Assembly (NCBI GenBank): GCA_963776565.1
Contig: CAVZNF010000006.1
Location: 62,001-126,000, forward strand
Direction: 5' to 3'
Source: GMQP-bins7 sp963776565
GTDB taxonomy: Bacteria > Actinomycetota > Thermoleophilia > Gaiellales > Gaiellaceae
Length of the DNA: 64,000 nucleotides
A program made the translations under genes and the position numbers. This document shows, piece after piece, positions 9,572 through 18,894 of the stretch (positions are counted from its first letter, which is position 1; every line of letters starts with the position of its first letter). The notes under the pieces were generated by a model. It searched no databases, had not been told where the DNA came from, and saw only the letters and a list, made by a program, of their open reading frames with translations.

Positions 9572-9576
9572 AGGAT
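9571..9576 (+). promoter_or_regulatory. Leaderless -10 box for the APH-family kinase
   Basis: TAGGAT, six bases before GTG 9583, overlapping the divergent phosphatase start codon by one base. Confidence 0.45.
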
Positions 9577-9582
9577 CGCACG

Positions 9583-10681
9583 GTGCAGCGTGCTCCCGGG
9601 CCGGCGGCCGACATCGTCGAGACGGCGGCCGACGCCGACGGGCTCACGAAGCCACCGCTGCTCGTCCTCGACCGCGTGCGCGACTTCCTCGACGAGCACG
9701 AGCTTGGCGCGGGCGACGTTCGGGCGCGGCGCATCGGCGAGGGCGGCGGCTCGAACTTCACGTTCCTGCTCGAACGCGGCTCGGAGAGCTTCGTCCTCCG
9801 CCGGCCCCCACGTCCACCGTTGCCGCCGTCCGCGCACGACGTCGTGCGCGAGGCGAGGCTCCAGCTCGCGCTGCGCGACGCCGGGTTCGCGCGTCTGCCG
9901 ACGATCGCCGCGGTGTGCGAGGACGAGAGCCTGCTCGGCGTGCCGTTCTACGTCATGACGTATCTGGACGGGCTCGTGCCGACGGACGACGCGCCGCCCG
10001 GCCTCGAGACGGAGGCTGCGCGACGCGCGCTCGGCCTCGACCTCGTCGATTCCCTCGTGGAGATCCATGCCGCCGATGTCGAGACACCCGCTCTGGTCGC
10101 GTTCGCTCGTCCCGGGAGCTACAACGAGCGGCAGGTCAGGCGCTTCGCGCAGCTCTGGGAGATCAACAAGACGCGGGAGATTCGCGAGGTCGAGGAGGTC
10201 GGCGCCAGGCTCGCGGAGAGCGTGCCCGATCCGCTCCCGTCTACCGTCGTGCACGGAGACTTCAGGCTCGGAAACACGATGGTCGCGCGGGACGACCCGA
10301 CGCGCATCCTGGCCGTGCTCGACTGGGAGATGGGCGCGATCGGCGATCCGCGCGCCGACGTCGGCTACCTGCTCGCGACGTACAGCGAGCCGGGTGGCGC
10401 GCCGAATCCGCTCGGCACGTCGCCGATCACGGCGCTCGCAGGCTTCCCGTCGCGCGCCGAGCTCGTCGAGCGCTACGTCGCGCGGAGCGGCCGCGATGTC
10501 GAGCAGCTTCCGTGGTTCGAGGCGCTCGCGCTGTGGAAGGCAGCGGTGTTCTGCGAGGCGATCTACGGGCGGTTCGTGCGCGGCGAGCTCGCTGCAGAGG
10601 ACGAGCGCGCGGCGCGTTTCGAGCAAGGCGTGCCGTACCTGGCCGAGGCCGCCGCTGCAGCCGCTCGCTCGAGCTGGCTGA
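9583..10681 (+). CDS. Aminoglycoside-phosphotransferase-fold kinase of the ACAD10/11-associated type, probable frameshift near its end
   Basis: About 365 aa. The protein has an APH/choline-kinase fold: a glycine-rich IGEGGGSNFTFLLERG loop, the catalytic VVHGDFRLGNTM (Brenner HGD box) and the metal-binding LDWEMGAIGDPRADVGYL. This subfamily is the stand-alone counterpart of the APH domain of ACAD10/11 and of LvaA, which phosphorylates 4-hydroxyacyl-CoA for later conversion by an acyl-CoA dehydrogenase-like enzyme; such an enzyme lies at 11723. The frame stays open antisense to the next gene until 11718, which is implausible. A shift equal to one extra base near 10650-10680 gives the stop at 10681 and a normal family length. 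Confidence 0.82.
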
Positions 10682-10698
10682 ACGAGACAAGGGTTCGG

Positions 10699-11703
10699 CT
10701 ACAGGGCGAGCTCGGCGAGGGCTCGCAGCGCTTCGGGCTGCTGGGTCGAGACGAGGAGCGACGTCGCGCCCGACTCGCGCCACGCGTCGAGGCGCTCCGC
10801 GAGGCGCTCCTTCGGCCCGACGAGCGCGACGTCGTCGATGAATGCGTCGGGCACGGCCGCCGCGGCGTCGCGCTTGTTGCCCGCGAGGTAGAGATCCTGG
10901 ATCTCCCGGGCGGCGTCCTCGTATCCGTACCTGCAGGCGAGGTCGTTGTAGAAGTTCTGCCCGCGTGCGCCCATCCCGCCGATGTACAGCGCGTAGTACG
11001 GCTTCAGGAACTCGCGGCCCGACTCGACGTCGTCGATGAGGATGGCCGGCGCGGTGGCGGCGATGTCGAACCCCTCGCGCGCGTTCGCGATCACGTCGCC
11101 GAACGCGTCGCGCGCCTTCTCCGGCGACCAGAAGATCGGAAGCCAGCCGTCGGCGATCTCGAACGCCTGCGCGACCGCCTTGGGACCCATCACCGCGAGG
11201 TAGATCGGGATGTCGGCGCGGAGCGGCCGAGCCATCAGCTTCAACGGCTTGCCGAGGCCGGTGCCGTTCGAGAGCGGGATGTCGTAGTGGGTGCCATGGT
11301 GCTCGACGAGCTCGCGGCGAAGCGCCGCGCGGACGATCTCGACGTACTCGCGTGTCTTCTCGAGCGGCTTTCCCCACGGCTGGCCGTGCCAGCCCTCGAC
11401 GACCTGCGGCCCGGACGTGCCGAGACCGAGCAGGAAGCGGCCGCCGGACAGGAGGTCGAGCGTGGCTGCCGTCATCGCCGTGTTCGACGGCGTGCGACCG
11501 GGGATCTGCATGATTGCCGAGCCGAGCTTGATCCTCTCCGTCATCGCGCCCAGCCAGGAGAGCACGGTCACGCAGTCGGTTCCCCAGGCCTCTGCCGCCC
11601 ACGCCGAGTCGTATCCGAGCCGCTCCGCCTCCTGGGCCAGTGCCAGCAGCTCGAGCGGATTCGTGCCGGGCGGCGCGTACCCCATGTAGAAGCCGAGCTT
11701 CAT
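10699..11703 (-). CDS. LLM-class F420-dependent oxidoreductase
   Basis: A 334-aa luciferase-like TIM-barrel oxidoreductase. MKLGFYMGYAPPGTNPLE, GYDSAWAAEAWGTD, TERIKLGSAIMQIPGRTP, DLLSGGRFLLGLGTSGPQ and VEGWHGQPWGKPLEKTREY are typical of actinobacterial F420-dependent members. ATG 11703 is chosen over 11724 because a TANNNT box (11717-11712) sits eight bases upstream of it. It lies between an APH-type kinase and an acyl-CoA dehydrogenase, so an acyl or ketone redox role is possible. The two flanking genes run on the other strand. Confidence 0.9.
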   Translation of the reverse strand: MKLGFYMGYAPPGTNPLELLALAQEAERLGYDSAWAAEAWGTDCVTVLSWLGAMTERIKLGSAIMQIPGRTPSNTAMTAATLDLLSGGRFLLGLGTSGPQVVEGWHGQPWGKPLEKTREYVEIVRAALRRELVEHHGTHYDIPLSNGTGLGKPLKLMARPLRADIPIYLAVMGPKAVAQAFEIADGWLPIFWSPEKARDAFGDVIANAREGFDIAATAPAILIDDVESGREFLKPYYALYIGGMGARGQNFYNDLACRYGYEDAAREIQDLYLAGNKRDAAAAVPDAFIDDVALVGPKERLAERLDAWRESGATSLLVSTQQPEALRALAELAL

Positions 11704-11711
11704 GCCGTGCG

Positions 11712-11717
11712 ATGCTA
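11712..11717 (-). promoter_or_regulatory. Leaderless -10 box for the second LLM gene
   Basis: TAGCAT on the minus strand, eight bases before ATG 11703, inside the 19-base gap to the divergent acyl-CoA dehydrogenase start. Confidence 0.45.
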
Positions 11718-11722
11718 ACGCC

Positions 11723-12934
11723 ATGACGATCGCCGACCTGCGACCGACCGACGAGATCGTCGACCTCCGCGGTCGCTACCGCGCGTTCATGGAGGAGCAC
11801 GTCTACCCGAACGAGCCCGCGCTCAACCGCGAGGACGAGGACGCCGAGGCACTCGTCGAGCGTCTCCGTGGAACTGCGAAGGAGCTAGGGCTGTGGGCGC
11901 CGCATATGCCCCCCGAGGCCGGTGGCTCGAGCGGGAGCTTCCTCGTCTACGCGCACCTGAACGAGGAGATCGGACGCTCGGTCTGGGGCCAGCTCGTGTT
12001 CGGCTGCCAGGCGCCGGACGCGGGCAACGCCGAGATTCTCTGGATGTTCGGCACCGACGAGCAGAAGGAGCGCTGGCTCCGGCCGCTCGTCGCCGGCGAG
12101 GTCAGGTCGTTCTTCTCCATGACCGAGCCCAATGTCGCAGGCTCGGATCCCACGACCTTGCGGACGCGTGCGGTTCGCGACGGCGACGAGTGGGTGATCG
12201 ACGGCCACAAGTGGTTCTCGTCGGGCGCCGAGGGGGCGTCCTTCGGGATCGTCATGGCCGTCACCGATCCCGACGCCGATCCGCACCGGCGTGCGAGCCA
12301 GATCATCGTCCCGGCAGAGACGGCAGGCGTGGAGGTGGTGCGCGCGATCCCGACGATGGGACACCGCGGCCGCGGCTGGACGACGCACTGCGAGGTGCGC
12401 TACACGGGCGTCCGCGTTCCCGTCTCGAACACGCTCGGCGGGATCGGCGACGGGTTCCGCATCGCCCAGAAGCGGCTCGGCCCGGGTCGCATCCATCACG
12501 TCATGCGCTGGCTCGGCCAGATGCAGCGCGCGTTCGAGCTCATGTGCTCGTACGCGCTCGAGCGCGAGTCGTTCGGCGGGCCGCTCGCCGAGAAGCAAAC
12601 CGTGCAGAACTGGATCGCCGACTCGGCCGCGGAGATCCAGGCGTGCCGGCTCATGACGCTCGACGCCGCCCACAAGATCGACCAGGGCGACGAAGCGCGC
12701 GTCGAGGTCTCGCTGATCAAGTTCTTCGCCGCTCGCGTGCTGCACGACGTCATCGATCGCGCCGTCCAGACGCACGGTGCGCGGGGGCTGACGGACGAGA
12801 CGCCGCTCGCCGGGATGCTCGCGATGGCCCGCGGCGCGCGGATCTACGACGGCCCGGACGAGGTTCACCGCATGGTCGTCGCCCGGCGGATCCTCAAGTC
12901 GTTCGCCGCCGGCGAGCCCTGGCGCTTCGACTAG
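11723..12934 (+). CDS. Acyl-CoA dehydrogenase (ACAD11-like)
   Basis: A 403-aa FAD acyl-CoA dehydrogenase. The SFFSMTEPNVAGSDPTTL block (FAD/substrate contact), WVIDGHKWFSSGAEGA, FGGPLAEKQTVQNWIADS and the C-terminal YDGPDEVHRMVVARRIL show a complete three-domain fold. The pattern most resembles ACAD10/11-type enzymes, which act on 4-hydroxyacyl-CoA-derived phospho-intermediates together with an APH-domain kinase such as the one at 9583. ATG 11723 gives a normal N-terminus (TIADLRPTDEIVDLRGRYR). An in-frame ATG at 11702 would overlap the divergent LLM gene. The assignment to the 4-hydroxy acid pathway is inference from pairing. Confidence 0.88.
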   Translation: MTIADLRPTDEIVDLRGRYRAFMEEHVYPNEPALNREDEDAEALVERLRGTAKELGLWAPHMPPEAGGSSGSFLVYAHLNEEIGRSVWGQLVFGCQAPDAGNAEILWMFGTDEQKERWLRPLVAGEVRSFFSMTEPNVAGSDPTTLRTRAVRDGDEWVIDGHKWFSSGAEGASFGIVMAVTDPDADPHRRASQIIVPAETAGVEVVRAIPTMGHRGRGWTTHCEVRYTGVRVPVSNTLGGIGDGFRIAQKRLGPGRIHHVMRWLGQMQRAFELMCSYALERESFGGPLAEKQTVQNWIADSAAEIQACRLMTLDAAHKIDQGDEARVEVSLIKFFAARVLHDVIDRAVQTHGARGLTDETPLAGMLAMARGARIYDGPDEVHRMVVARRILKSFAAGEPWRFD

Positions 12935-12952
12935 CGCGCGGCGGACCCCGCG

Positions 12953-12958
12953 TAGGGT
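12953..12958 (+). promoter_or_regulatory. Leaderless -10 box for the metallophosphoesterase
   Basis: TAGGGT, six bases before GTG 12965. Confidence 0.5.
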
Positions 12959-12964
12959 GAGACG

Positions 12965-13938
12965 GTGAGCCGCCGCGTCGCCCTCGATTCGATCGTGATC
13001 GCTGCGTGCGCGATCCTCGTCCTCGTGGTGGCTGCGGTCTACACAACGCGAGAATGCGCGTGCGGCCACCCGACTGGACACGGCATCCCACGCGAGAGTC
13101 AAGGGCGTACGAATCGCGGCCGCAGGCGACATCGCGTGCGATCCCGGCAGCGAGTTCTTCGCCCAGGGGCGGGGCACCGGCTCGACGTGCCGGCAGCTGG
13201 CGACGTCGAATACGCTCGTGCGCGGGCACTACGCCTCCGTGCTGACACTCGGCGACACGCAGTACGAGGACGGCGCGTACGAGAAGTTCGTCGCCTCGTA
13301 CGATCCGTCCTGGGGGCGCGTGAAGTCGATCACGAAGCCTGCGCCGGGAAACCACGAGTACGAGTCGTCAGGTGCGACCGGTTACTACCGGTACTTCGGC
13401 CGTGCAGCCGGCGATCCCAGGAAGGGTTACTACAGCTTCGACGTCGGGCGATGGCACCTGATCGCCCTGAACTCCAACTGCTCGGCGGTCGGGGGCTGTG
13501 GAGCCGGCTCGCCCCAGGAGCAGTGGCTGCGCCGCGACCTCGCGGCCCATCCGGCGGCATGCACGCTCGCCTACTGGCACCACCCGCGGTTCTCGTCAGG
13601 GTTGCACGGGAGCGACTCGACGTACACGGCGTTCTGGCAAGCGTTGTACGACGCGGGCGCGGACGTCGTCCTCAGCGGCCACGACCACGACTACGAGCGT
13701 TTCGCGCGCGCAGACGCCGAGGGGCGATCGCGATCCTCGTCGTGGCCTCCGCCAGTTCGTCGTCGGCTCGGGCGGCAAGGAGCTACGGCCGTTCTCGACG
13801 GTCCGGGCAAACAGCGAGGCACGAGACGCGACCAGTCTCGGCGTGCTCCAGCTGACGCTCGGCGCGGGCGCGTACGCATGGCGGTTCCGCCCGTCCGTGG
13901 GCTCGTTCACGGACAGCGGGTCCACGCGGTGCCACTGA
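12965..13938 (+). CDS. Secreted calcineurin-like metallophosphoesterase, two frameshifts
   Basis: About 324 aa after repair. It has an N-terminal signal anchor (SIVIAACAILVLVVAAVY, residues about 9-26), then a metallophosphoesterase domain: AAAGDIAC (first metal motif), LGDTQYEDGAYEKFVASYDP (GD box), PAPGNHEYESS (GNH box), LAYWHHPRFSSG and VLSGHDHDYERFA (GHDH box). The full ligand set is present. Three reading frames are used in turn, with shifts near 13080 and 13725, each equal to one extra base. The third frame continues QFVVGSGGKELRPF to the stop at 13938. The order of motifs is undisturbed, so this looks like an intact gene with sequencing errors. Confidence 0.8.
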
Positions 13939-13941
13939 CCG

Positions 13942-14592
13942 TCAGCGCGGGCCGGGAACGCCCTTGAACTCGTAGAGCAGCGGCTCGCGGCCAGGCTGGA
14001 CGATCCACGCCTCGCCGGTGCCTTCGCTCGAGTACGCGGCCCACACGCCGTCGGCGACGGCCTCGGGGGTGAGGAGCCGGAAGCCGCGCGACTCGAGATC
14101 CTGCTTGAACTCCGGTGGCGTGAGTGCCGTGTCGGCCCAGCCCGGGCATACGGCCTGGATCCGGATGCCACGCTCGGCGAGTTGCGATGCGACCGAGCGG
14201 ACGAAACCGACGACTGCGTGCTTGGTCAGGCCGTAGATCGGGTCGTCGGGAATCCCGACGAGTCCGGCGAGCGACGCCGTCACGATGATCGTGCTCCCCT
14301 TCGGCATGACGCGGTCGAGGCGTCGGACGCCGTAGACGACGCCGTCGACGTTCACGCCGACTGCACGGCGGTACTGCTCGTCGGTCAGCCCAGCGATGTC
14401 GTCGCTCCCCGTGAGCACCCCGGCGTTCAGGCACGCGAGGTCGACCGAGCCGATGTGCTCCCAGGCCTCGGGGTCGGTGACGTCGAAGCCGGAGACGAGG
14501 TCGAGCTCCTTCACGTCGAACCCTTCGCCGCGGAGCTTGGCGACGATCGCCTTGCCGATGCCGCCGGCCGATCCGGTTACGAGAGCTGTCAT
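13942..14592 (-). CDS. Short-chain dehydrogenase/reductase
   Basis: A 216-aa classical SDR. VTGSAGGIGKAIVAKL is the Rossmann TGxxxGxG motif, CLNAGVL the NAG motif, and IIVTASLAGLVGIPDDPIYGLTKHAVVGF contains the catalytic Ser-Tyr-x-x-x-Lys triad (spaced S..Y-GLT-K). It is the last gene of the acyl-CoA degradation operon and starts at ATG 14592, overlapping the stop of the quinone-reductase-like gene by four bases. It may oxidise a 3-hydroxyacyl-CoA or a related alcohol in that pathway; the substrate is not determinable. Confidence 0.9.
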   Translation of the reverse strand: MTALVTGSAGGIGKAIVAKLRGEGFDVKELDLVSGFDVTDPEAWEHIGSVDLACLNAGVLTGSDDIAGLTDEQYRRAVGVNVDGVVYGVRRLDRVMPKGSTIIVTASLAGLVGIPDDPIYGLTKHAVVGFVRSVASQLAERGIRIQAVCPGWADTALTPPEFKQDLESRGFRLLTPEAVADGVWAAYSSEGTGEAWIVQPGREPLLYEFKGVPGPR

Positions 14593-15509
14593 GGGATGAG
14601 CACGACCTTTCCTGTCGATTGACGCGATTCGATCAGCCGATGAGCCTCTGCGGCGTTGTCCAGCGGGAACTCTGCGCCGACGATCGGGCGCACAGCGCCG
14701 GCTTCCCAGAGACCGAGGACGTCCTTGGCGGCGCGCTCGACGCGGTCGGGATCCCGACCGATCAGGCGGCCCAGGTAGAAGCCGTGGACGCCGATGTTGC
14801 GGCCGACGAGCCAGGCCGGATTCACCTCCTGCCACATCCCGCCCGCATAGCCGACGGCGATCGCCGTTCCCATCGGCTTCAGCAGACCCAGCGTGGCCGC
14901 GAAGACGTCGCCGCCGACGAGGTCGAAGACCGCGTCGACCTGCTCGAGCTCCTCGATCTGCTCGTACGTCACCGCCTCGACGGCGCCGAGCGAGCGCGGC
15001 AGCTCGAGCTTCTCCGCGCTCCCGACCGCCGCGACCGGCCTGCCGTTCAGCGCGCGGACGATCTGGACGGCCGCAGTGCCGACGGCACCTGCGGCAGCGG
15101 TGATCAGCACGCGCGCGCCGAACGCGATGCGCACGAGCTCTGTCAGCGGGATCCACGACGTGAGGAAGGCCATCGGAAAGGCAGCCCCTTCGGCGAAGCT
15201 CGCCGATGCCGGCAGCGGGAGGAGCCAGCGAGAGTCGACAGCGACCCGCTCGGCGTAGCCGCCGCCCTCGCCGCGAACGAAACCCATGACGCGCTCGCCG
15301 TCGAGCTCGCCCGCGATCTCCGAGCCCAGCACCGCAGGGAGCTCCGGCATCTGTGGGTACATCCCGCGGCGGATCAGGACGTCCGCGAAGTTGATGCCCG
15401 CCGCGCGCACCTCGACGACGGCCTGGCCCTCGCCGGCCTCGGGCTCGGGCACCTCCTGGACGACGAGCTGCTCGGGCTCGCCGACACCCTGCAAGACAGC
15501 GGCTCTCAA
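14589..15509 (-). CDS. Zinc-independent MDR family quinone/enoyl reductase
   Basis: A 306-aa medium-chain dehydrogenase/reductase of the NADPH:quinone oxidoreductase/QorA branch. RAAGINFADVLIRRGMYP and PAVLGSEIAGEL are typical. The nucleotide-binding VLITAAAGAVGTAAVQI motif has the AxxGxxG pattern. Zinc-binding cysteines are absent. The start is TTG 15509, overlapping the enoyl-CoA hydratase stop as TTGA, in line with the other overlaps in this operon. In context it could act as an enoyl-CoA or quinone reductase. Confidence 0.88.
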   Translation of the reverse strand: MRAAVLQGVGEPEQLVVQEVPEPEAGEGQAVVEVRAAGINFADVLIRRGMYPQMPELPAVLGSEIAGELDGERVMGFVRGEGGGYAERVAVDSRWLLPLPASASFAEGAAFPMAFLTSWIPLTELVRIAFGARVLITAAAGAVGTAAVQIVRALNGRPVAAVGSAEKLELPRSLGAVEAVTYEQIEELEQVDAVFDLVGGDVFAATLGLLKPMGTAIAVGYAGGMWQEVNPAWLVGRNIGVHGFYLGRLIGRDPDRVERAAKDVLGLWEAGAVRPIVGAEFPLDNAAEAHRLIESRQSTGKVVLIP

Positions 15510-16295
15510 CGGCCGGTGAACTGAGGCTCGCGCTTCTCGATGAACGCGGCGACGCCTTCCGCTCCGTCCTCGGACTCCAGGCAGCGGCGGAACCCGTCCG
15601 CCTCGCGGCGCAGGCCCTCCTCGAGGGAGAGGTCGCGTGTCGTCCGGGCGAGCTCACGGAGCACCGCGATCGAGACGGGCGAGCGGGCCGCGATCGTCCG
15701 AGCGATGCCGAGTGCCGTCTCGCGGAGCTCCTCGCGAGGCACGACCTTCTCGACGAGTCCCCAGGCGTACGCGGTTGCCGCGTCGATGAACGTCGCCGGT
15801 CATGTTGAGGTACTGCGCGCGGCCGATGCCGACGAGACGCGGGAGACGCTGAGTGCCGCCGCCTCCCGGGATGAGCCCGAGCTTGATCTCCGGCTGTCCC
15901 AGCTGCGCATCGTCGGAGACGACGCGGATGTCGCAGCACATCGCGAGCTCGAGCCCTCCGCCGAGGCAGAACCCGTGGATCGCCGCGATGAACGGCGTGC
16001 GCGCCGCGTCCATCCGGTGCCCGAGCTTCTGGATCCCGCGGGCCGAGCCGCGCTCGTTCGCGTCCGCGGCGGCCTCGCGCAGCGACGGGAACTCCTTGAT
16101 GTCCGCCCCCGCGACGAAGGCGCGCTCGCCCGCGCCGACGAGCACGATCGCGCGGACGCCGTCGTCGGCGTCGAGGCGGTCGATCTCGGCTTCGAGCTCG
16201 TCGAGGAGCGGTGCCGAGAGCGCGTTCATCGGCGGGTTGTCGATCGTGACGACGGCGACCGAGTCTTCCTGTTCGGTCGAGATGAAGTCGCCCAC
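15506..16295 (-). CDS. Enoyl-CoA hydratase/isomerase, one frameshift
   Basis: About 262 aa after repair; a crotonase-fold hydratase of beta-oxidation. AFVAGADIKEFPSLRE forms the first oxyanion-hole strand, and IHGFCLGGGLELAMCCDIRV and QPEIKLGLIPGGGGTQRLPR the second and catalytic region with the usual glutamate. After YLNMTGD the frame moves by the equivalent of one extra base near 15795 and resumes as FIDAATAYAWGLVEKVV, then continues to the EKREPQFTGR terminus. GTG 16295 overlaps the acyl-CoA ligase stop (TAGTG). Confidence 0.88.
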
Positions 16296-17896
16296 TAGGT
16301 CGTCTCCGCGGGCTGCGCCGAGAACTCGTCGCGAAGAGCGGTCTTGCGGAACTTGCCGACCGCGGTCTTGGGGATCTCGTCGACGAACTCGAACCGGTCA
16401 GGGAGCCACCACTTCGCGAAGCTCGGCGCGAGGAACTCGCGGAGCTCGTCGGGCGTCGCCTCCTCGCCCTCGCGCAGCACGACGACCGCGAGCGGCCGCT
16501 CCGACCACTTCTCGTCCGGCACCGCGATGACCGCCGCTTCCGCGACGGCTGGATGCCCCATGAGCGCGTTCTCGAGTGCAACCGTGGAGATCCACTCACC
16601 GCCCGATTTCACGAGATCCTTCGCGCGATCCTGCACCTCGACGAACCCGTCGGGATGGATGGTCACGACGTCGCCCGTCTTGAACCAGCCGTCGTCCGTC
16701 CAGCGATCCGCGCCCTCGTCGGACTCGTAGTAGGCGGAGGCGATCGAAGGCCCGCGCACCTCGAGCTCGCCCATCGTCTCGCCGTCCCAGGGGACGAAGC
16801 CGCCCTCGCCGCTCGCGCGGATCTCGACGAACGGGATCGGCGCGCCCTGCATGGCACGGCGCGTGTAGGCGTCCTGCGGCGAGAGGCCGGTCTCCTGGCC
16901 CGGAGCGCCGGAGATCGTCCCGACCGGGCTCATCTCGGTCATGCCCCAGCCGTGCGTGACGTGCAGGCCGTGGCGTTCCGAGAACGCCTCGATCATCGCC
17001 CGCGGCGGGGCTGCGCCTCCGACCGTCATGTAGCGGATGCTCGAGAGGTCGTACGCGTCCGGGTTCGCGTCGAGCGTCTGAAGGATCCCCATCCAGATCG
17101 TCGGCACGCCGGCCGTCACGGTCACCTTCTCCTGCTCGAAGTCCTCGAGCAGGCTGACGGGATCGAGGTGCGGACCGGGGAAGACCTGCTTGACGCCGGT
17201 CATCGTGCACGAGTACGGGAAGCACCACGCGTTCGCGTGGAACATGGGCACGACCGGGAGGCACACGTCGTCCGCGTGCATCCCGAGACATCCGATCACC
17301 GTCAGCGCGTGGATCGCGATCGCCCGGTGCGAGTAGAGGACGCCCTTCGGGCGCCCCGTGGTGCCGCTCGTGTAACACATGGCTGCAGCGGCGTTCTCCG
17401 GGATGTCGCGGTACGCGAACGCCGACTCGTCGGCGTCTGCGATGAGCTCCTCGTAGTCGATCGCGCCGTCGGGGGTCGGGCCGTCGCCGACCGCGATCAC
17501 ATGCTCGAAGCTGCAGCGCCCGACGAATGGCTCGGCGAGAGGCCACAGGACCTTGTCCACGATGAGCACGCGGTCGCCGCCGTGCGTCGCGATGTAGGTG
17601 TTGTCGTCGGGGTGCAGGCGGAGGTTCAGCGTGTGCGTGACGAATCCGCCGACGGGCGAGCCCATGTAGGTCTCGAGATGCTGCGAGTGGTTCCACATGA
17701 ACGTTCCGACGCGGTCGCCGTCCTCGAGCCCGAGCTTCCGGAGGCCGACGACGAGCTTCTTCGTCCGCGAGACGAAGTCGGCGTACGTGTAGCGGTGCCA
17801 GCTCTTGTCGGGCAGGCGGCTCGCGATCTCGTTCTCGCCGTACAGCTCGTCGGCTCGGCGGAGGAGTGCGGGGACGTTGAGCTGGTAGTCCATCAT
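16295..17896 (-). CDS. Long- or medium-chain fatty acyl-CoA ligase
   Basis: A 533-aa ANL-superfamily AMP-forming acyl-CoA synthetase. The P-loop-like motif CYTSGTTGRPKGVLYSHRAI, the GWGMTEMSPVGT A5 motif, the DGWFKTGDVVTIHPDG A7-A8 core and the C-terminal catalytic lysine in IPKTAVGKFRK (A10) are all present. The length and VLYSHRAIAIHA match fatty-acyl ligases of the FadD/AlkK branch. ATG 17896 overlaps the upstream dehydrogenase stop as TGATG. It activates the free acid for the dehydrogenases and hydratase in the same operon. Confidence 0.93.
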   Translation of the reverse strand: MMDYQLNVPALLRRADELYGENEIASRLPDKSWHRYTYADFVSRTKKLVVGLRKLGLEDGDRVGTFMWNHSQHLETYMGSPVGGFVTHTLNLRLHPDDNTYIATHGGDRVLIVDKVLWPLAEPFVGRCSFEHVIAVGDGPTPDGAIDYEELIADADESAFAYRDIPENAAAAMCYTSGTTGRPKGVLYSHRAIAIHALTVIGCLGMHADDVCLPVVPMFHANAWCFPYSCTMTGVKQVFPGPHLDPVSLLEDFEQEKVTVTAGVPTIWMGILQTLDANPDAYDLSSIRYMTVGGAAPPRAMIEAFSERHGLHVTHGWGMTEMSPVGTISGAPGQETGLSPQDAYTRRAMQGAPIPFVEIRASGEGGFVPWDGETMGELEVRGPSIASAYYESDEGADRWTDDGWFKTGDVVTIHPDGFVEVQDRAKDLVKSGGEWISTVALENALMGHPAVAEAAVIAVPDEKWSERPLAVVVLREGEEATPDELREFLAPSFAKWWLPDRFEFVDEIPKTAVGKFRKTALRDEFSAQPAETT

Positions 17897-18889
17897 CAGG
17901 CCGTCCACGTCTTCAGCCTCCTCGTGTCGAGCGACACCGGCGCCGGGCTCGCGTCGGGCATCGTCTCGGATGCGTTGAGCAGCGACGCGGCGATCTCGGC
18001 GCGGAGCCGCGTGCCGGACGCGCCGAAGCTCTCGATCCCGAGCGCGCGCTTGTACAGACGGTGGAGCCTGTGCTCCCAGGTGAAGCCGATGCCGCCGAGC
18101 GACTGGATCGCGGTCTCGCACACGCGCACGGCGCTCTCTCCGGCGTAGGACTTGGCGGCCGACGCCGCGATCGGCGCCTGCGCGTCGCCGGTGGCGACGC
18201 ACCACGCCGCCCACAGCGCGAGCGAGCGTGAGAGCTCGACGCGTGTGTACGCGTCGGCGAGCGGATGCGACACGGCCTGGTACACGCCGATCTTCTTGCC
18301 GAACTGCTCGCGCGACGACGCGTACTCGAGCGCGTCCTCGAGCGCGAGCCGCGCGACGCCGCACGCCTCGAGCGCGAGCGCCGTCAGCGAGCGCGCCTCG
18401 ATCTCGGGAAGCACCGAGGAGTCCGCGAGGCGCTGGCCGGGCTCCACCACCGCGTACGACTCCGAGCGGACGCGACTCGTCCGTCGTCGTCAGGACCTCG
18501 CGCTCTCCGCCCTCGAGCTCGTAGATTCCGTCGCCGCCGACGATCGCCACCCGCGTCGCGGTGTCGAGGTCGGGGACGAGCGGGCCGAACGCGAGCGTCC
18601 AGCTCGCCTCGCCGGCTGCGACCTCCGCGCGGAGCTCTGCGGGAAGCGCCGGCAGCGTCAGCCCGATCGTCGCGAAGTACGGACCGCGATACAGCGCGCG
18701 TCCGAGCTCCTCGAAGAGAACGGCCTCCTCGAGGAAGGAGAGCCCCGCGCCGCCGTCCTCCTCCGCCACGGAGACGCCGGTCCAGCCGAGCTCCGCGATC
18801 TGCGCCCAGGTTGGCTCCGGGTTCGCCGCGAGGAACTCGCGCGCCTGCTCGCGAAGCGCGTCCTGCTCGGGTGTGAAGGTGAAGTCCAT
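17896..18889 (-). CDS. Acyl-CoA dehydrogenase family protein, one frameshift
   Basis: About 330 aa after repair, a short acyl-CoA dehydrogenase of the FadE/IpdE type often paired with a full-length partner. The N-terminus (MDFTFTPEQDALREQAREFL) and the C-terminal helical domain (YASSREQFGKKIGVYQAVSH, AIQSLGGIGFTWEHRLHRLYKRA) are clear. The middle FAD/substrate domain is shorter than in classical enzymes. The frame shifts by the equivalent of one extra base near 18465, between RPLGV and YAVVEPGQRLADS. Such short subunits commonly form alpha2beta2 heterotetramers with the adjacent ACAD, here five bases away. Confidence 0.87.
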
Positions 18890-18894
18890 GGCTC

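Noticed and set aside
10682..11718. Extension of the APH kinase frame to 11718
   Set aside because: It runs antisense through a conserved LLM gene and lacks protein-like composition; a frameshift near the kinase end is more likely.
13942..16599. 885-codon minus-strand ORF joining the SDR, quinone reductase and hydratase regions
   Set aside because: It is an out-of-frame reading through three recognised genes. Only the SDR part is real.
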